This document shows, piece after piece, positions 1 through 7,015 of a DNA stretch of 17,276 nucleotides (its first letter is position 1; every line of letters starts with the position of its first letter). Under the pieces are notes generated by a model. The model saw only the letters and a list, made by a program, of their open reading frames with translations. It was not told the DNA's origin and made no database searches. Origin of the DNA: Saprospiraceae bacterium UBA6168 (GTDB lineage Bacteria > Bacteroidota > Bacteroidia > Chitinophagales > Saprospiraceae); NCBI GenBank assembly GCA_002435785.1, contig DIUC01000094.1, positions 1 through 17,276 on the forward strand, read 5' to 3'. The position numbers and the translations under genes are program-made.

Positions 1-412
1 CTTTTTCGGAGAAGCGGCCGAATTCGGCGTGGCCAAGCAGGGTCTGACATTCCCCATCAGGGGGACGCGCGGCGAAACGGCGATGTTCAGTATCAATTGC
101 GAGATGTCCGACCGCGAATGGGCCAAGCAGAAGCGCTCGTTCCTGGAGAAATTCTGGATCATCGCGTGTAGCTTTCATCAAAGCGTTCTGGAAAGAGAAT
201 GCCACGTCGCAAAGCCAAAGATCAGCTTGACGCCGCGGGAAATGGAAATTCTCAAATGGGCTGCCGCGGGGAAGAGCGAGGAGGAGACATCCATTATTCT
301 TGGAATCACCAAACGCACCGTCGAGTTCATGATGTCCAACGTCCGCGGTAAGTTGGGCGCGTCGAATAAAGTCGAAGCTGCCGTGAAAGCGGTCAGGCTA
401 AATCTCATCTGA
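1..412 (+). CDS. LuxR-family quorum-sensing transcriptional regulator, 3' part (5' end outside window)
   Basis: The frame is open from base 2, so the gene starts before the window and only its last 136 or so residues are visible. The first part (FGVAKQGLTFPIRG, GETAMFSI) is the end of an autoinducer-binding domain, where LuxR proteins carry a conserved G-L-T-F-P-I-RG stretch. A short linker follows, then a LuxR/GerE helix-turn-helix (LTPREMEILKWAAAGKSEEE ... TKRTVEFMMSNVRGKL) at the C-terminus. The family binds acyl-homoserine lactones in the cytoplasm and acts on lux-box promoters. A candidate lux box begins 9 bases after the stop codon and luxI follows in the same orientation, so this is probably the cognate receptor for the neighbouring synthase. 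One small oddity: the usual His in the recognition helix (TVEFH) is Met here. The assignment rests on both domains, and the ligand cannot be told from sequence. Confidence 0.92.
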   Translation, partial: FFGEAAEFGVAKQGLTFPIRGTRGETAMFSINCEMSDREWAKQKRSFLEKFWIIACSFHQSVLERECHVAKPKISLTPREMEILKWAAAGKSEEETSIILGITKRTVEFMMSNVRGKLGASNKVEAAVKAVRLNLI

Positions 413-421
413 ACACGAAGC

Positions 422-441
422 ACCTGTGATTTACCACAGGT
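422..441 (+). promoter_or_regulatory. Candidate lux box (LuxR operator) upstream of luxI
   Basis: The 20-bp element is ACCTGT-N8-ACAGGT, the core of a perfect 8-bp inverted repeat CACCTGTG/CACAGGTG with a 6-bp spacer (421-442). Its two half-sites are identical to those of the classical Vibrio fischeri lux box (ACCTGT...ACAGGT). It lies between the LuxR-type gene and luxI, centred about 67 bases before the luxI start codon. That would suit a class II site centred near -42 if transcription starts around 474. Positive autoregulation of luxI is inferred from this. Confidence 0.75.
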
Positions 442-484
442 GACGGGTGTACAGATAATGACGAACTTCTCCCCGGCACAAGCC

Positions 485-492
485 AAAGGAGG
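485..492 (+). promoter_or_regulatory. Ribosome binding site of luxI
   Basis: AAAGGAGG is a near-perfect Shine-Dalgarno sequence ending 6 bases before the ATG at 499. It fixes the luxI start. It also contrasts with the genes right of about 2,400, almost none of which show such a site, as is usual in Bacteroidota. Confidence 0.85.
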
Positions 493-498
493 ATCGTC

Positions 499-1140
499 AT
501 GCTCAAAATTATTCCCGGTCATCAAATGGCCGAGTTTCCAGATATCGTCGATCAGATGTTCAAGCTCAGGGCCCGCGTGTTCGACGGCCGGCTGGGTTGG
601 GACGTGCGCGTCAGCAACGGCCACGAGCGCGACAGGTTCGACGATCTCGAGCCGCTCTATGCCGTGTCCGTCGACGAGCATGATCGCGTGCTAGGTACGT
701 TTCGACTTCTACAGACGACCGGTCCGACGATGCTTCGCGACGTGTTTTCCGCCTGTCTGCCGGATGGGTTGGATATTCAAAGCCCTTTGATCTGGGAGAG
801 TACGCGTTTTTGCGTTGATACCGCCTTGGCAAAAGCACGCGGCGATCACGGATTGGCCGAGATCACGAGTGAGTTGCTGGCAGGGCTTCTCGAGATCGGC
901 GTGGCGGCAGGTCTCTCATATATCGTGACCGTCGTCGATGTGCGTATGGAGCGCATCCTGCGCAGGGCCGATTGCCCCATCGAGCGTCTGGGTAATCCCG
1001 TCTCGATCGGAAACGTCTCGACTTTGGCGATTTTCATGGAGACGACACCGGAGACCGTGGCTCGGCTGCACGCGAAAAATCGGCTGCTTCATCCCGCGCT
1101 CGGTGCGATGGAACGCGCAAAGCTACCCCAGGCCGCGTGA
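499..1140 (+). CDS. luxI: Acyl-homoserine-lactone synthase (LuxI family)
   Basis: This 213-residue cytoplasmic enzyme would make an acyl-homoserine lactone from S-adenosylmethionine and an acyl-ACP or acyl-CoA. The invariant LuxI residues are all present at near-standard positions: R24, F28 and W34 in LRARVF...LGW, D45 and D48 in ERDRFDD, R69 in GTFRLL, F83, and E100 and R103 in WESTRF. Length is normal for the family. The start is supported by an AAAGGAGG site, and a candidate lux box lies upstream, suggesting autoinduction by the adjacent LuxR-type regulator. The stop codon overlaps a possible GTG start of the next frame. The style is that of alphaproteobacterial synthases; the acyl chain cannot be predicted. 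LuxI is not expected in Bacteroidota, which supports a different source for this end of the contig. Confidence 0.95.
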   Translation: MLKIIPGHQMAEFPDIVDQMFKLRARVFDGRLGWDVRVSNGHERDRFDDLEPLYAVSVDEHDRVLGTFRLLQTTGPTMLRDVFSACLPDGLDIQSPLIWESTRFCVDTALAKARGDHGLAEITSELLAGLLEIGVAAGLSYIVTVVDVRMERILRRADCPIERLGNPVSIGNVSTLAIFMETTPETVARLHAKNRLLHPALGAMERAKLPQAA

Positions 1141-1214
1141 CGAGCGTCGAATTGCGAGCCCAGTCTAAGTGGCGGCTGGGCGACGCGCGACAACGAGAGA
1201 GTGAGGAGGGAGGA

Positions 1215-1595
1215 ATGTGTGTGGAGGAGTCATCGATCGATCGAGTGAGACCAAATGGAGGCCATGCCTCTGATGTCAGTCTCAACGAGATTGCGAGACG
1301 CTACTTCGAGTTGGAAGCCGAGGTCAAAACGCTGCGGGAGAGCGGCCATGCGACCGCTGATGATGCAACCTGCGAAACGCGACTGAATGATCTGCTCGAC
1401 GAAATGCATCAGATCACGTGGAGGATCGCCACCATCGAGGCATCGAGCCGCGAAGAGGTGAGAACCAAGGCCACCGTCGTGTGGGCGTGGTTGCAGGATG
1501 CAGAGGACGACCTGACGACCGAACTGGCGAAATCAGTTTGCGAGGATATCAAGAGCACTGATCATTCAGACGACAATCACACTGCTACATCGTGA
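1215..1595 (+). CDS. Small hypothetical protein downstream of luxI
   Basis: This is a 126-residue acidic, helix-rich protein with no signal peptide or membrane segment. The start at 1215 is chosen because AGGAGG (1204-1209) sits 5 bases upstream. An in-frame GTG at 1137 overlaps the luxI stop (GTGA) and would add 26 residues, but has no comparable ribosome site. The middle (SLNEIARRYFELEAEVKTL, then RLNDLLDEMHQITWRIATIE) looks like paired amphipathic helices. It resembles the small alphaproteobacterial proteins that carry a RIxxxxAxTxxxxxxKA stretch and often appear in accessory DNA; that family has no firm function. The 74-base gap to luxI and the shared strand suggest co-transcription and hence quorum control, which is inference only. 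Confidence 0.7.
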   Translation: MCVEESSIDRVRPNGGHASDVSLNEIARRYFELEAEVKTLRESGHATADDATCETRLNDLLDEMHQITWRIATIEASSREEVRTKATVVWAWLQDAEDDLTTELAKSVCEDIKSTDHSDDNHTATS

Positions 1596-1640
1596 AGACA
1601 CCCGGACGATCAAGGTGCGGCCAGGAATGGTCGTGTGTCA

Positions 1641-1668
1641 GCCGGTGGTTGTTGGCGCCACCACCGGC
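1641..1668. terminator. GC-rich hairpin between convergent genes, possible bidirectional terminator
   Basis: A perfect 9-bp inverted repeat, GCCGGTGGT (1641-1649) and ACCACCGGC (1660-1668), encloses a 10-base loop that contains the palindrome GGCGCC. It lies between the stop of the small + strand gene (1595) and the stop of the - strand transketolase gene (1731), where a terminator is expected. No T-run follows on either strand, so intrinsic termination is uncertain. Confidence 0.4.
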
Positions 1669-1730
1669 CGCAACTGGGAGAAAGCCCGAATTCGAAGCTT
1701 GCTAAGGTCGGTTGTCGGACCCCGGCCGGG

Positions 1731-3725
1731 CTATCTCGTCGTCACCAACCCCTTCGCTGCCTCCACCACCTTCGCGGTCGTGATGCCGAAGTGCTCGTAG
1801 AGCTTGGGGGCGGGGGCCGAAGCGCCGAATCCGGTCATGCCGATGAAACGGTCTGTGTGGCGCAGCCACTCGTGCCAGCCCTGCACGACGCCTGCCTCGA
1901 TGGCGATGCGTGGCGCCTCGCCCAGCACCCCGGCCCGATAGCGGTCGGTCTGCTTGCGGAACAGCTCGAACGAAGGCATCGACACGACGGCGGCGGCGAT
2001 GCCGTCCTTGGCGAGGGCGTCGGCGGCTTCAGCGGCAAGTCCGAGCTCGGAGCCGGTGGCGATCAGCGTCACGGCGCGTTTGCCCTCAGGCTCGCGCAGC
2101 ACGTAGCCGCCGCGCGCGCACATGTTTTCCGGGCCTGTCGTCGACGCGCGCAGGTTGGGCACCGCCTGCCGGGTCAGGGCCAGGATCGAGGGCGTGCCGG
2201 TCGCGGACAGCGCCAGCTCCCAGCACTCCGCCGTCTCGACGCCCTCTGCGGGGCGGAACACGTTGAGACCCGGGATCGCGCGGAGAGCCGCCATGTGCTC
2301 GACCGGCTGGTGCGTCGGGCCGTCCTCGCCGACCCGGAAGGCGTCATGCGTCCAAAGGAAGACCACCGGCGTTTCCATCAAAGCGGCTACCCGCATGGCG
2401 GGCTTCATGTAATCGCTAAAAGCAAAAAATGTGGCGCAAGCCGGAAGCACGCCTCCATGCAGTGACATGCCCACTGCCATGGCTGCCATCGTCAGCTCGC
2501 TCACGCCTGCTTGCAGGAAGGCTCCACTGAAATCGTTTCGCTTGAAGGCACCCGTTTTCTTCAAGAAATTCTCGGTTTTATCGCTATTGGCAAGGTCTGC
2601 GGATGAGACAATCATGTTTTCCACTCTACCTGCAAGGTAACCAAGTACTGCTCCCGAAGCGTTTCGGGTGGCATCATTTGCCTTGATTTGAATGTCCTGC
2701 CAGTTGATTTCTGGCAGCTTCCCCGTGAGGAAAAAAGCGAATTTCTCTGCCAAAGCTGGGTTCTCTTTTGCCCAAATTTTGAATGCTGCTTTGCGCTTTT
2801 TAGCCGCAGCAGTCTTTTGTTCCACAACGGCAGCGTAGCGCTCGGCCACGTCTGGGAAAATTTGGAACGGTTTGGCGGAATCCCCGCCGAGTCCTTCCAC
2901 TGTTTTTTCAAAAGAACCACCAGCGCCCGTGAGCGGCTGCCCGTGCAATTCTACCTCTCCTTCAAACATGCTACCATCAGCTTTCCGTGTGCCAAGGCCC
3001 ATCAGTGTCTTGCCGATAATGAGGGTTGGGCGCTCCGTCTCTGCCAAACCCGCCTTGATAGCGGAGCGAATGGCATCGTGGTCGTTGCCAGGAATGGATA
3101 GAACCTGCCAGCCCCAAGCCTCGTATTTTTTTGCTGTGTCCTCACTTGTCACATCGTTCACTTCAGTAGAAAGCTGAATGTCGTTGGCATCGTAAAACAT
3201 GACGATGTTGCCGAGGCCCAAGTGCCCTGCAATGCGGCCAGCAGATTGTGAAATCTCTTCCTGCACCCCGCCATCCGAGATGTAGAGGTATGTTTTGTGC
3301 GCCACGGTTTCGCCAAACCTTGCCGCCAGAAACCGCTCCGCAATAGCAGCACCTACGCCAAAAGTATGACCAAGCCCAAGCGGCCCACTGGTATTTTCTA
3401 TGCCCCGCTGCACGTCCAGTTCAGGATGCCCCGGCGTCGGGCTGCCCCACTGCCGAAAGTTCTGGATGTCGTCCATCGAGTATTTGCCGAGCAGGGTTTG
3501 CTGGGCGTAGAGCATAGCGGACATGTGCCCGGCATCCAAAAAGAAGCGGTCACGCAATGGCCAAGCCATGTCGGTTGGGTCGTAATTGAGGAAATCAGTA
3601 TAGAGGACATGGACGAAATCGGCACCGCCCATCGGCCCACCGGGGTGGCCAGACTTGGCTTTTTCGACCATGGAAGCGGCAAGGATTCGGATGTTGTCGG
3701 CGCAGCGAAGGGAAAGGTTGGACAT
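1731..3725 (-). CDS. tkt: Transketolase, apparently a chimera of Bacteroidota (N-terminal) and alphaproteobacterial (C-terminal) halves
   Basis: The 664-residue frame has full transketolase length. The enzyme uses thiamine diphosphate to move two-carbon ketol units in the cytoplasmic pentose-phosphate pathway. The N-terminal pyrophosphate-binding domain shows SGHPGGPMG, GPLGLGHTFGVG and the cofactor/metal motif SDGGVQEE...FYDAND, where the usual GDG...NN is altered to SDG...AND. The pyrimidine domain carries FAFSDYMKPAMRVAALM and GEDGPTHQPVEH. The C-terminal domain ends with IGMTGFGASAPAPKLYEHFG. Codon use changes sharply near residues 443-466: upstream codons are mixed, while downstream ones nearly all end in G or C. 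The upstream part (about 2,400-3,725) matches its Bacteroidota neighbours and the downstream part matches the LuxI side. The ATG at 3725 opens the conserved N-terminus (MSNLSLRCADNIRILAASMV). Each half is a confident transketolase; that both belong to one natural gene is doubtful. Confidence 0.9.
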   Translation of the reverse strand: MSNLSLRCADNIRILAASMVEKAKSGHPGGPMGGADFVHVLYTDFLNYDPTDMAWPLRDRFFLDAGHMSAMLYAQQTLLGKYSMDDIQNFRQWGSPTPGHPELDVQRGIENTSGPLGLGHTFGVGAAIAERFLAARFGETVAHKTYLYISDGGVQEEISQSAGRIAGHLGLGNIVMFYDANDIQLSTEVNDVTSEDTAKKYEAWGWQVLSIPGNDHDAIRSAIKAGLAETERPTLIIGKTLMGLGTRKADGSMFEGEVELHGQPLTGAGGSFEKTVEGLGGDSAKPFQIFPDVAERYAAVVEQKTAAAKKRKAAFKIWAKENPALAEKFAFFLTGKLPEINWQDIQIKANDATRNASGAVLGYLAGRVENMIVSSADLANSDKTENFLKKTGAFKRNDFSGAFLQAGVSELTMAAMAVGMSLHGGVLPACATFFAFSDYMKPAMRVAALMETPVVFLWTHDAFRVGEDGPTHQPVEHMAALRAIPGLNVFRPAEGVETAECWELALSATGTPSILALTRQAVPNLRASTTGPENMCARGGYVLREPEGKRAVTLIATGSELGLAAEAADALAKDGIAAAVVSMPSFELFRKQTDRYRAGVLGEAPRIAIEAGVVQGWHEWLRHTDRFIGMTGFGASAPAPKLYEHFGITTAKVVEAAKGLVTTR
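2330..2400. other. Compositional and taxonomic junction inside the transketolase gene
   Basis: Hand counts give 43/60 G+C at 2221-2280 and 28/60 at 2581-2640, an abrupt step within one coding frame. Left of the zone, - strand codons such as CGG GTC GGC GAG GAC GGC CCG are strongly GC3-rich. Right of it, codons such as TTA, AAA, AAT and ATT become common. The zone covers RVAALMETPVVFLWTHDAF and VGEDGPTHQPVEH, the part of transketolase most conserved across phyla. Reading frame and protein sense are kept across the step. It is best treated as a probable contig join. Confidence 0.8.
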
Positions 3726-3976
3726 TGTGGAATCGGGAAATTTGAAAATTTGAAAATTGATGAAAATTGAGCAGCCATGCCAACTATTTGAAAATCAGCG
3801 AGTTAGCAACTCAATATTTCTTTTCGTTGAATTTTGCTGCAAAGAAAGGTAAAAGGCTTAGAGCGGCAGTCATTTGGGCAGGGCTTTTTTCAAATGGATG
3901 GACTAGGTCGCAAAAAGCACATCAATTGGCATTTTCACGCCCAGCTTCTCATCCTCCACATGAATGCAATTTAACC
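3726..3976. other. Intergenic region upstream of transketolase with short TTGA-core repeats
   Basis: This 251-base gap lies between the stop of the cupin gene and the transketolase start, both on the - strand. Next to the transketolase start (3738-3770) is a run of short A/T repeats: AAATTTGA twice in tandem, followed by AAATTGA and TGAAAATTGA, a period of about 8. No full TAnnTTTG element was found on the - strand here and no convincing hairpin with a T-run. The + strand frame across the cupin gene (3767-4414) is antisense to it and is not taken as a gene. Confidence 0.5.
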
Positions 3977-4576
3977 TTACGCCGCCATCTTCCGCCACTC
4001 CAAAATGGCTTTGGTGGGTTTCAAAGAGGTGATGACAATGTCGTGGGTTTCTCCAATCTGCATGGTAATGAAGTCGCCCTGGCCAAGCCTAACGATTCGG
4101 CTTTCTCCCTTTTGGTTTGTGATATGGCACTCACAACTGCCCTCAAGGATAAGGAAGCTTTCAAGCAAATCGTGGTGGACTTCTTCTTCCACCATTTCCT
4201 TTACCCAAGCCACGAACAAATCCCTTTTCTCGTTGGATTCCAGCGGGTGAAGATGGATGTTTTCAAATTCGTCGGGTGGGGCGATGCTTTGGGCAAGCTC
4301 GTTCCAATCGAACCAGTTCGTGTTGTCTGCCAACATGGGCAGGTTCTCCAATTCCAATTTTTGGTGGGCGTCTTTTTGAGCTTTGACCTCCTCAATTCTG
4401 GACAATATCTTTGACCGAAGGTGAGTGGGCGGTAGCACAGCATTGGCTTGTGACAGTGCAATGATAGCCTCTTCCGCTTCAACGTTATCTGCTATGGTAT
4501 CGTCACCAGTCAACCAACTCTTGATATAGGACAGGTTAATATTATTGGGCTTTTTCAATATTTTGTCGCTTCGCAA
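3977..4576 (-). CDS. Cupin-domain protein with anti-sigma-like N-terminal region
   Basis: This is a 199-residue soluble protein with no signal peptide. The C-terminal half is a cupin beta-barrel: EEVHHDLLESFLILEGSCEC gives the metal-ligand type first motif, and VRLGQGDFITMQIGETHDIV supplies the second with G-D-F and a final His. The N-terminal part (AIIALSQANAVLPPTHLRSKILSRIEEVKAQ) resembles the segment that follows the zinc-binding helix in anti-sigma factors of the ChrR/RskA kind. The helix itself is not recognisable and no sigma factor gene is adjacent. The start is a TTG at 4576; an in-frame TAA two codons upstream excludes a longer protein, and no earlier ATG exists. TATCTTTG just upstream fits a Bacteroidota -7 box. 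It may be a metal- or oxidant-responsive regulator, or an orphan cupin of unknown role. It is separated from transketolase by 251 bases. Confidence 0.75.
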   Translation of the reverse strand: MRSDKILKKPNNINLSYIKSWLTGDDTIADNVEAEEAIIALSQANAVLPPTHLRSKILSRIEEVKAQKDAHQKLELENLPMLADNTNWFDWNELAQSIAPPDEFENIHLHPLESNEKRDLFVAWVKEMVEEEVHHDLLESFLILEGSCECHITNQKGESRIVRLGQGDFITMQIGETHDIVITSLKPTKAILEWRKMAA

Positions 4577-4591
4577 TTTTTATGAACAGTA

Positions 4592-4599
4592 CAAAGATA
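4592..4599 (-). promoter_or_regulatory. Candidate Bacteroidota -7 promoter element for the cupin gene
   Basis: On the - strand TATCTTTG matches the Bacteroidota -7 consensus TAnnTTTG exactly and lies 15 bases before the TTG start, which would give a very short leader. The only TTG upstream (4614-4616) is just 14 bases away, shorter than the usual -33 spacing, so the promoter call is tentative. Confidence 0.35.
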
Positions 4600-4713
4600 G
4601 TTCATTGCCAATTCAAGGTCATCATTTCTTCTACCGGATGGAATCTCCAAAAACTCCAACAGACTGGTAATTCCTCCCAAATAATTTCATTTCTACGACC
4701 CATTTTTTAAAAA

Positions 4714-5625
4714 ATGCAATCTTTGCCACCTATTTCAAATCCAACCATGGCCGAACTCAGGGGCGTCCAAGAACACCGAAAAGGCATTTTTACCATCATC
4801 CTTGCAGCCGTGCTTTGGAGCACGGGGGGGCTGTTCGTGAAGTTGTTGCCGCAGGATGCCTACACCATCCTCTCGTACCGAAGCATGTTGGCGGCGGCTG
4901 TTTTCTTCGCTTTTTTTAGAAAGCAAGTGTTCAAGATGAACGGACGGGCATGGCTCAATGCCCTATTTTACTGCCTACTCGTGCTTAGTTTTGTCGTTTC
5001 CACCAAGCTGACCACTGCCGCCAATTCCATCCTGCTCCAGTACACTGGCACGGTGTATGTGCTGCTCGCAGAACCCTATTTTTTCAAGCTAAAAATGCAG
5101 CGGGTCAATGTCGTGACCATCATTGCCTGCGTCGTCGGCATGGTCATTTTGGTATCCGGCGACCTCAATGCGGGCAGCATGGTGGGCAACCTGATTGCGT
5201 TTTTGTCGGGTTTCCTCATGGCGGCGCTGTTCATCGGGCAGCGGCTGAACGGGCCGGAGCGACAGCCTGCCTCCATCTTTTGGGGCAACGTGATGATGGC
5301 GGGCATCGGGCTGCCCTGGCTGCTCCAATCACCCCTCCCTACCCTGCAGGAAGCCGCCATGTTGGCGTGGCTCGGCATCCTGCAGTTGGGGCTTGGCTTT
5401 GTGCTGTTCACCTACGGACTAAAACGGGTATTGGCCATAGAAGGGGCGCTGCTGGCCATGCTGGAACCCATGCTCAACCCCGTTTGGGTGTTCTTGTTTT
5501 ACAAGGAAAGACCTTCAAATGGCGCTATTGTAGGTGGCTTGATTATCATTGTGGCCTTGGCCGCAAGGATTCTTTGGCTGGAATTGCGCAAGCGAAAAAT
5601 GCGAGGGCTGGAAAGTTCTGCTTGA
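4714..5625 (+). CDS. EamA/DMT-superfamily inner-membrane transporter
   Basis: This is a 303-residue, very hydrophobic protein with about ten membrane segments arranged as two EamA repeats (roughly residues 22-150 and 158-290). The first segment has the typical ILAAVLWSTGGLFVKLL and the second repeat opens with GNLIAFLSGFLMAALFIG. The end, ALLAMLEPMLNPVWVFLFYK followed by ERPSNGAIVGGLIII, is the classical EamA signature. Such proteins export amino acids, metabolites or drugs across the inner membrane; the substrate is not predictable. An in-frame TAA directly before 4714 makes this the earliest ATG. The ATG at 4747 (MAELRGV) is an alternative that removes 11 residues and keeps all membrane segments. 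The gene is divergent from the cupin gene, so both promoters must lie in the 137-base gap. Confidence 0.88.
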   Translation: MQSLPPISNPTMAELRGVQEHRKGIFTIILAAVLWSTGGLFVKLLPQDAYTILSYRSMLAAAVFFAFFRKQVFKMNGRAWLNALFYCLLVLSFVVSTKLTTAANSILLQYTGTVYVLLAEPYFFKLKMQRVNVVTIIACVVGMVILVSGDLNAGSMVGNLIAFLSGFLMAALFIGQRLNGPERQPASIFWGNVMMAGIGLPWLLQSPLPTLQEAAMLAWLGILQLGLGFVLFTYGLKRVLAIEGALLAMLEPMLNPVWVFLFYKERPSNGAIVGGLIIIVALAARILWLELRKRKMRGLESSA

Positions 5626-5730
5626 AAAACAGAACAAATAACGCACAATACTTGTCCTATATCCCGAATGAGATTACACTTATGCGAATCTTCGTTTCTT
5701 CCATTTCACTAATTTCCAATTACCACGCCC

Positions 5731-6828
5731 ATGATAGGTTGGCAATTCTCTGAGTTTACACCCGACGACGGGGAATCCATTTTTGAGCGGCTGTTGAAGC
5801 TGTTTCAGGAACTGTTGTTGCACACCTCCGGCAACGTGAGCGAGGCCCTGTCGTGGCTTACCGAAATTGACCGCAAGTACCATATCACCAACAACGAGTA
5901 TGGTATGGCCGACTTCATCCAGGACTTGATTGAAATGGGATACATCACCTCCGGCGAGGTGAGCGGTATGCCGGGCTATGTGCCTACCTCAAAAATGGAA
6001 ATCGCACTGCGCCGCAACGCTTTGGATGAGGTTTTTGGCAAATTGAAAAAAACAAAATCGGGTAACCACTCCACCAAATACGACGGTCGGGGCGACGAGC
6101 AGGCCACCGAACTGCGCCCCTACGAGTTTGGCGACAGCCTCGACTCCATCGCCGTTTCGGAGAGCTTGCGCAATGCACATATCAACCACGGCATTGAGGA
6201 GTTCAAGCTAACACCGGAAGACCTCGAAGTACAGGAAACCTTTTACCAGAGCCAAACCAGCACCGTGCTGATGATTGACATCTCCCACAGCATGATTCTG
6301 TACGGTGAAGACCGCATCACACCAGCCAAAAAAGTGGCACTTGCCCTATCAGAACTCATCATCACCCGCTACCCAAAAGACACGCTCGACATCCTCGTTT
6401 TCGGCAACGACGCCTGGCAAATTGACATCAAAGACCTACCCTACCTCGAAGTAGGCCCCTACCACACCAACACCGTGGCTGGTCTGGAACTCGCCATGGA
6501 AATGCTGAAAAAGCGACGCAACCCCAACAAACAGATTTTCATGATAACCGACGGCAAGCCCACCTGTATCAAAAAGGGCAAAAAGTATTACCAGAACTCC
6601 TTCGGCCTTGACCGCACCATCGTCACACGCACCCTGAACCTGGCTACGAAATGTCGAAAAATGAGCATCCCCATCACCACTTTCATGATTGCCCGTGACC
6701 CCTATCTCGTGCAGTTTGTAGACCAATTCACCAAAGCCAACAACGGCAAGGCGTTTTATTCCAACCTGCAAGGGCTGGGAGAATTCGTTTTCCTGGACTA
6801 CAAAAACAACAAGCGGAAGCGTCGGTAG
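5731..6828 (+). CDS. von Willebrand factor A domain protein (MIDAS type)
   Basis: This is a 365-residue soluble protein. The N-terminal 90 residues (LLKLFQELLLHTSGNVSEAL, then MADFIQDLIEMGYI) are helical and belong to the uncharacterised VWA proteins of the COG4867 type. A basic linker follows, then a vWA domain from about residue 175. It keeps the metal-ion-dependent adhesion site: DISHS with D183, and the distal Asp in MITDGKPT (D274). The tail is strongly basic (NNKRKRR). Relatives usually work beside a MoxR or Mg-chelatase-like AAA+ ATPase as a chaperone pair, but no such ATPase is in this window. A 105-base gap separates it from the transporter, so joint transcription is possible but not shown. 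A candidate terminator overlaps its stop codon. The family call is firm and the client unknown. Confidence 0.85.
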   Translation: MIGWQFSEFTPDDGESIFERLLKLFQELLLHTSGNVSEALSWLTEIDRKYHITNNEYGMADFIQDLIEMGYITSGEVSGMPGYVPTSKMEIALRRNALDEVFGKLKKTKSGNHSTKYDGRGDEQATELRPYEFGDSLDSIAVSESLRNAHINHGIEEFKLTPEDLEVQETFYQSQTSTVLMIDISHSMILYGEDRITPAKKVALALSELIITRYPKDTLDILVFGNDAWQIDIKDLPYLEVGPYHTNTVAGLELAMEMLKKRRNPNKQIFMITDGKPTCIKKGKKYYQNSFGLDRTIVTRTLNLATKCRKMSIPITTFMIARDPYLVQFVDQFTKANNGKAFYSNLQGLGEFVFLDYKNNKRKRR

Positions 6829-6861
6829 CCACGAACAAGGCTGACCGCCAACCGCTTTTTT
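6811..6861 (+). terminator. Candidate rho-independent terminator after the vWA gene
   Basis: The outer stem AAGCGG (6811-6816) pairs with CCGCTT (6852-6857). Inside it CGGTAGCC (6823-6830) pairs with GGCTGACCG (6839-6847), leaving one bulged G and an 8-base loop. The outer stem runs straight into a T6 tract (6856-6861). It overlaps the vWA stop codon and would separate that gene from the thioesterase-tamB unit, which has its own promoter match downstream. Confidence 0.45.
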
Positions 6862-6884
6862 AGCACCCGCCGACTCGCAACAGC

Positions 6885-6913
6885 TTGGCATCCTGCAAAA
6901 ACTTCTACATTTG
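6885..6913 (+). promoter_or_regulatory. Candidate Bacteroidota promoter for the thioesterase-tamB unit
   Basis: TTG (6885-6887), an 18-base spacer and TACATTTG (6906-6913) match the flavobacterial-type -33/-7 promoter (TTG, about 17-23 bases, TAnnTTTG). The predicted start of transcription is near 6920, giving a leader of roughly 95 bases before the ATG at 7016. It lies just after the candidate terminator of the vWA gene, as expected for a new transcription unit. Confidence 0.5.
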
Positions 6914-7015
6914 CGGTTCAAATCAACATGGCCAACACTCAGTTAGAAAAGCCAGGCCGCTAATCAAAAAAAGCCCGCTGACGATCCCAACAGAGGGTAA
7001 ACTGCCAACTAAAAA

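Noticed and set aside
178..681. - strand open frame of 167 codons at the left end
   Set aside because: It is antisense to the LuxR-type gene and luxI, both with conserved functional residues.
499..1140. A Bacteroidota bacterium using acyl-homoserine-lactone synthesis
   Set aside because: LuxI sits on the alphaproteobacterial side of the compositional break, so linkage to the Bacteroidota genes is probably an assembly artefact.
1600..1730. A second contig join between the luxI block (about 58% GC) and the transketolase end (about 72% GC)
   Set aside because: The composition does step up, but accessory quorum-sensing genes often have lower GC than core genes in the same genome, and no gene is broken here. 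There is not enough to claim a join.
1635..2465. Long + strand open frame (276 codons)
   Set aside because: It lies antisense to the GC-rich 3' part of transketolase, has an Arg/His/Gly-rich translation with no family resemblance, and is explained by high-GC third positions of the real gene.
3767..4414. + strand open frame of 215 codons
   Set aside because: It is antisense to the cupin gene, whose protein has clear domain motifs. The antisense translation shows none.
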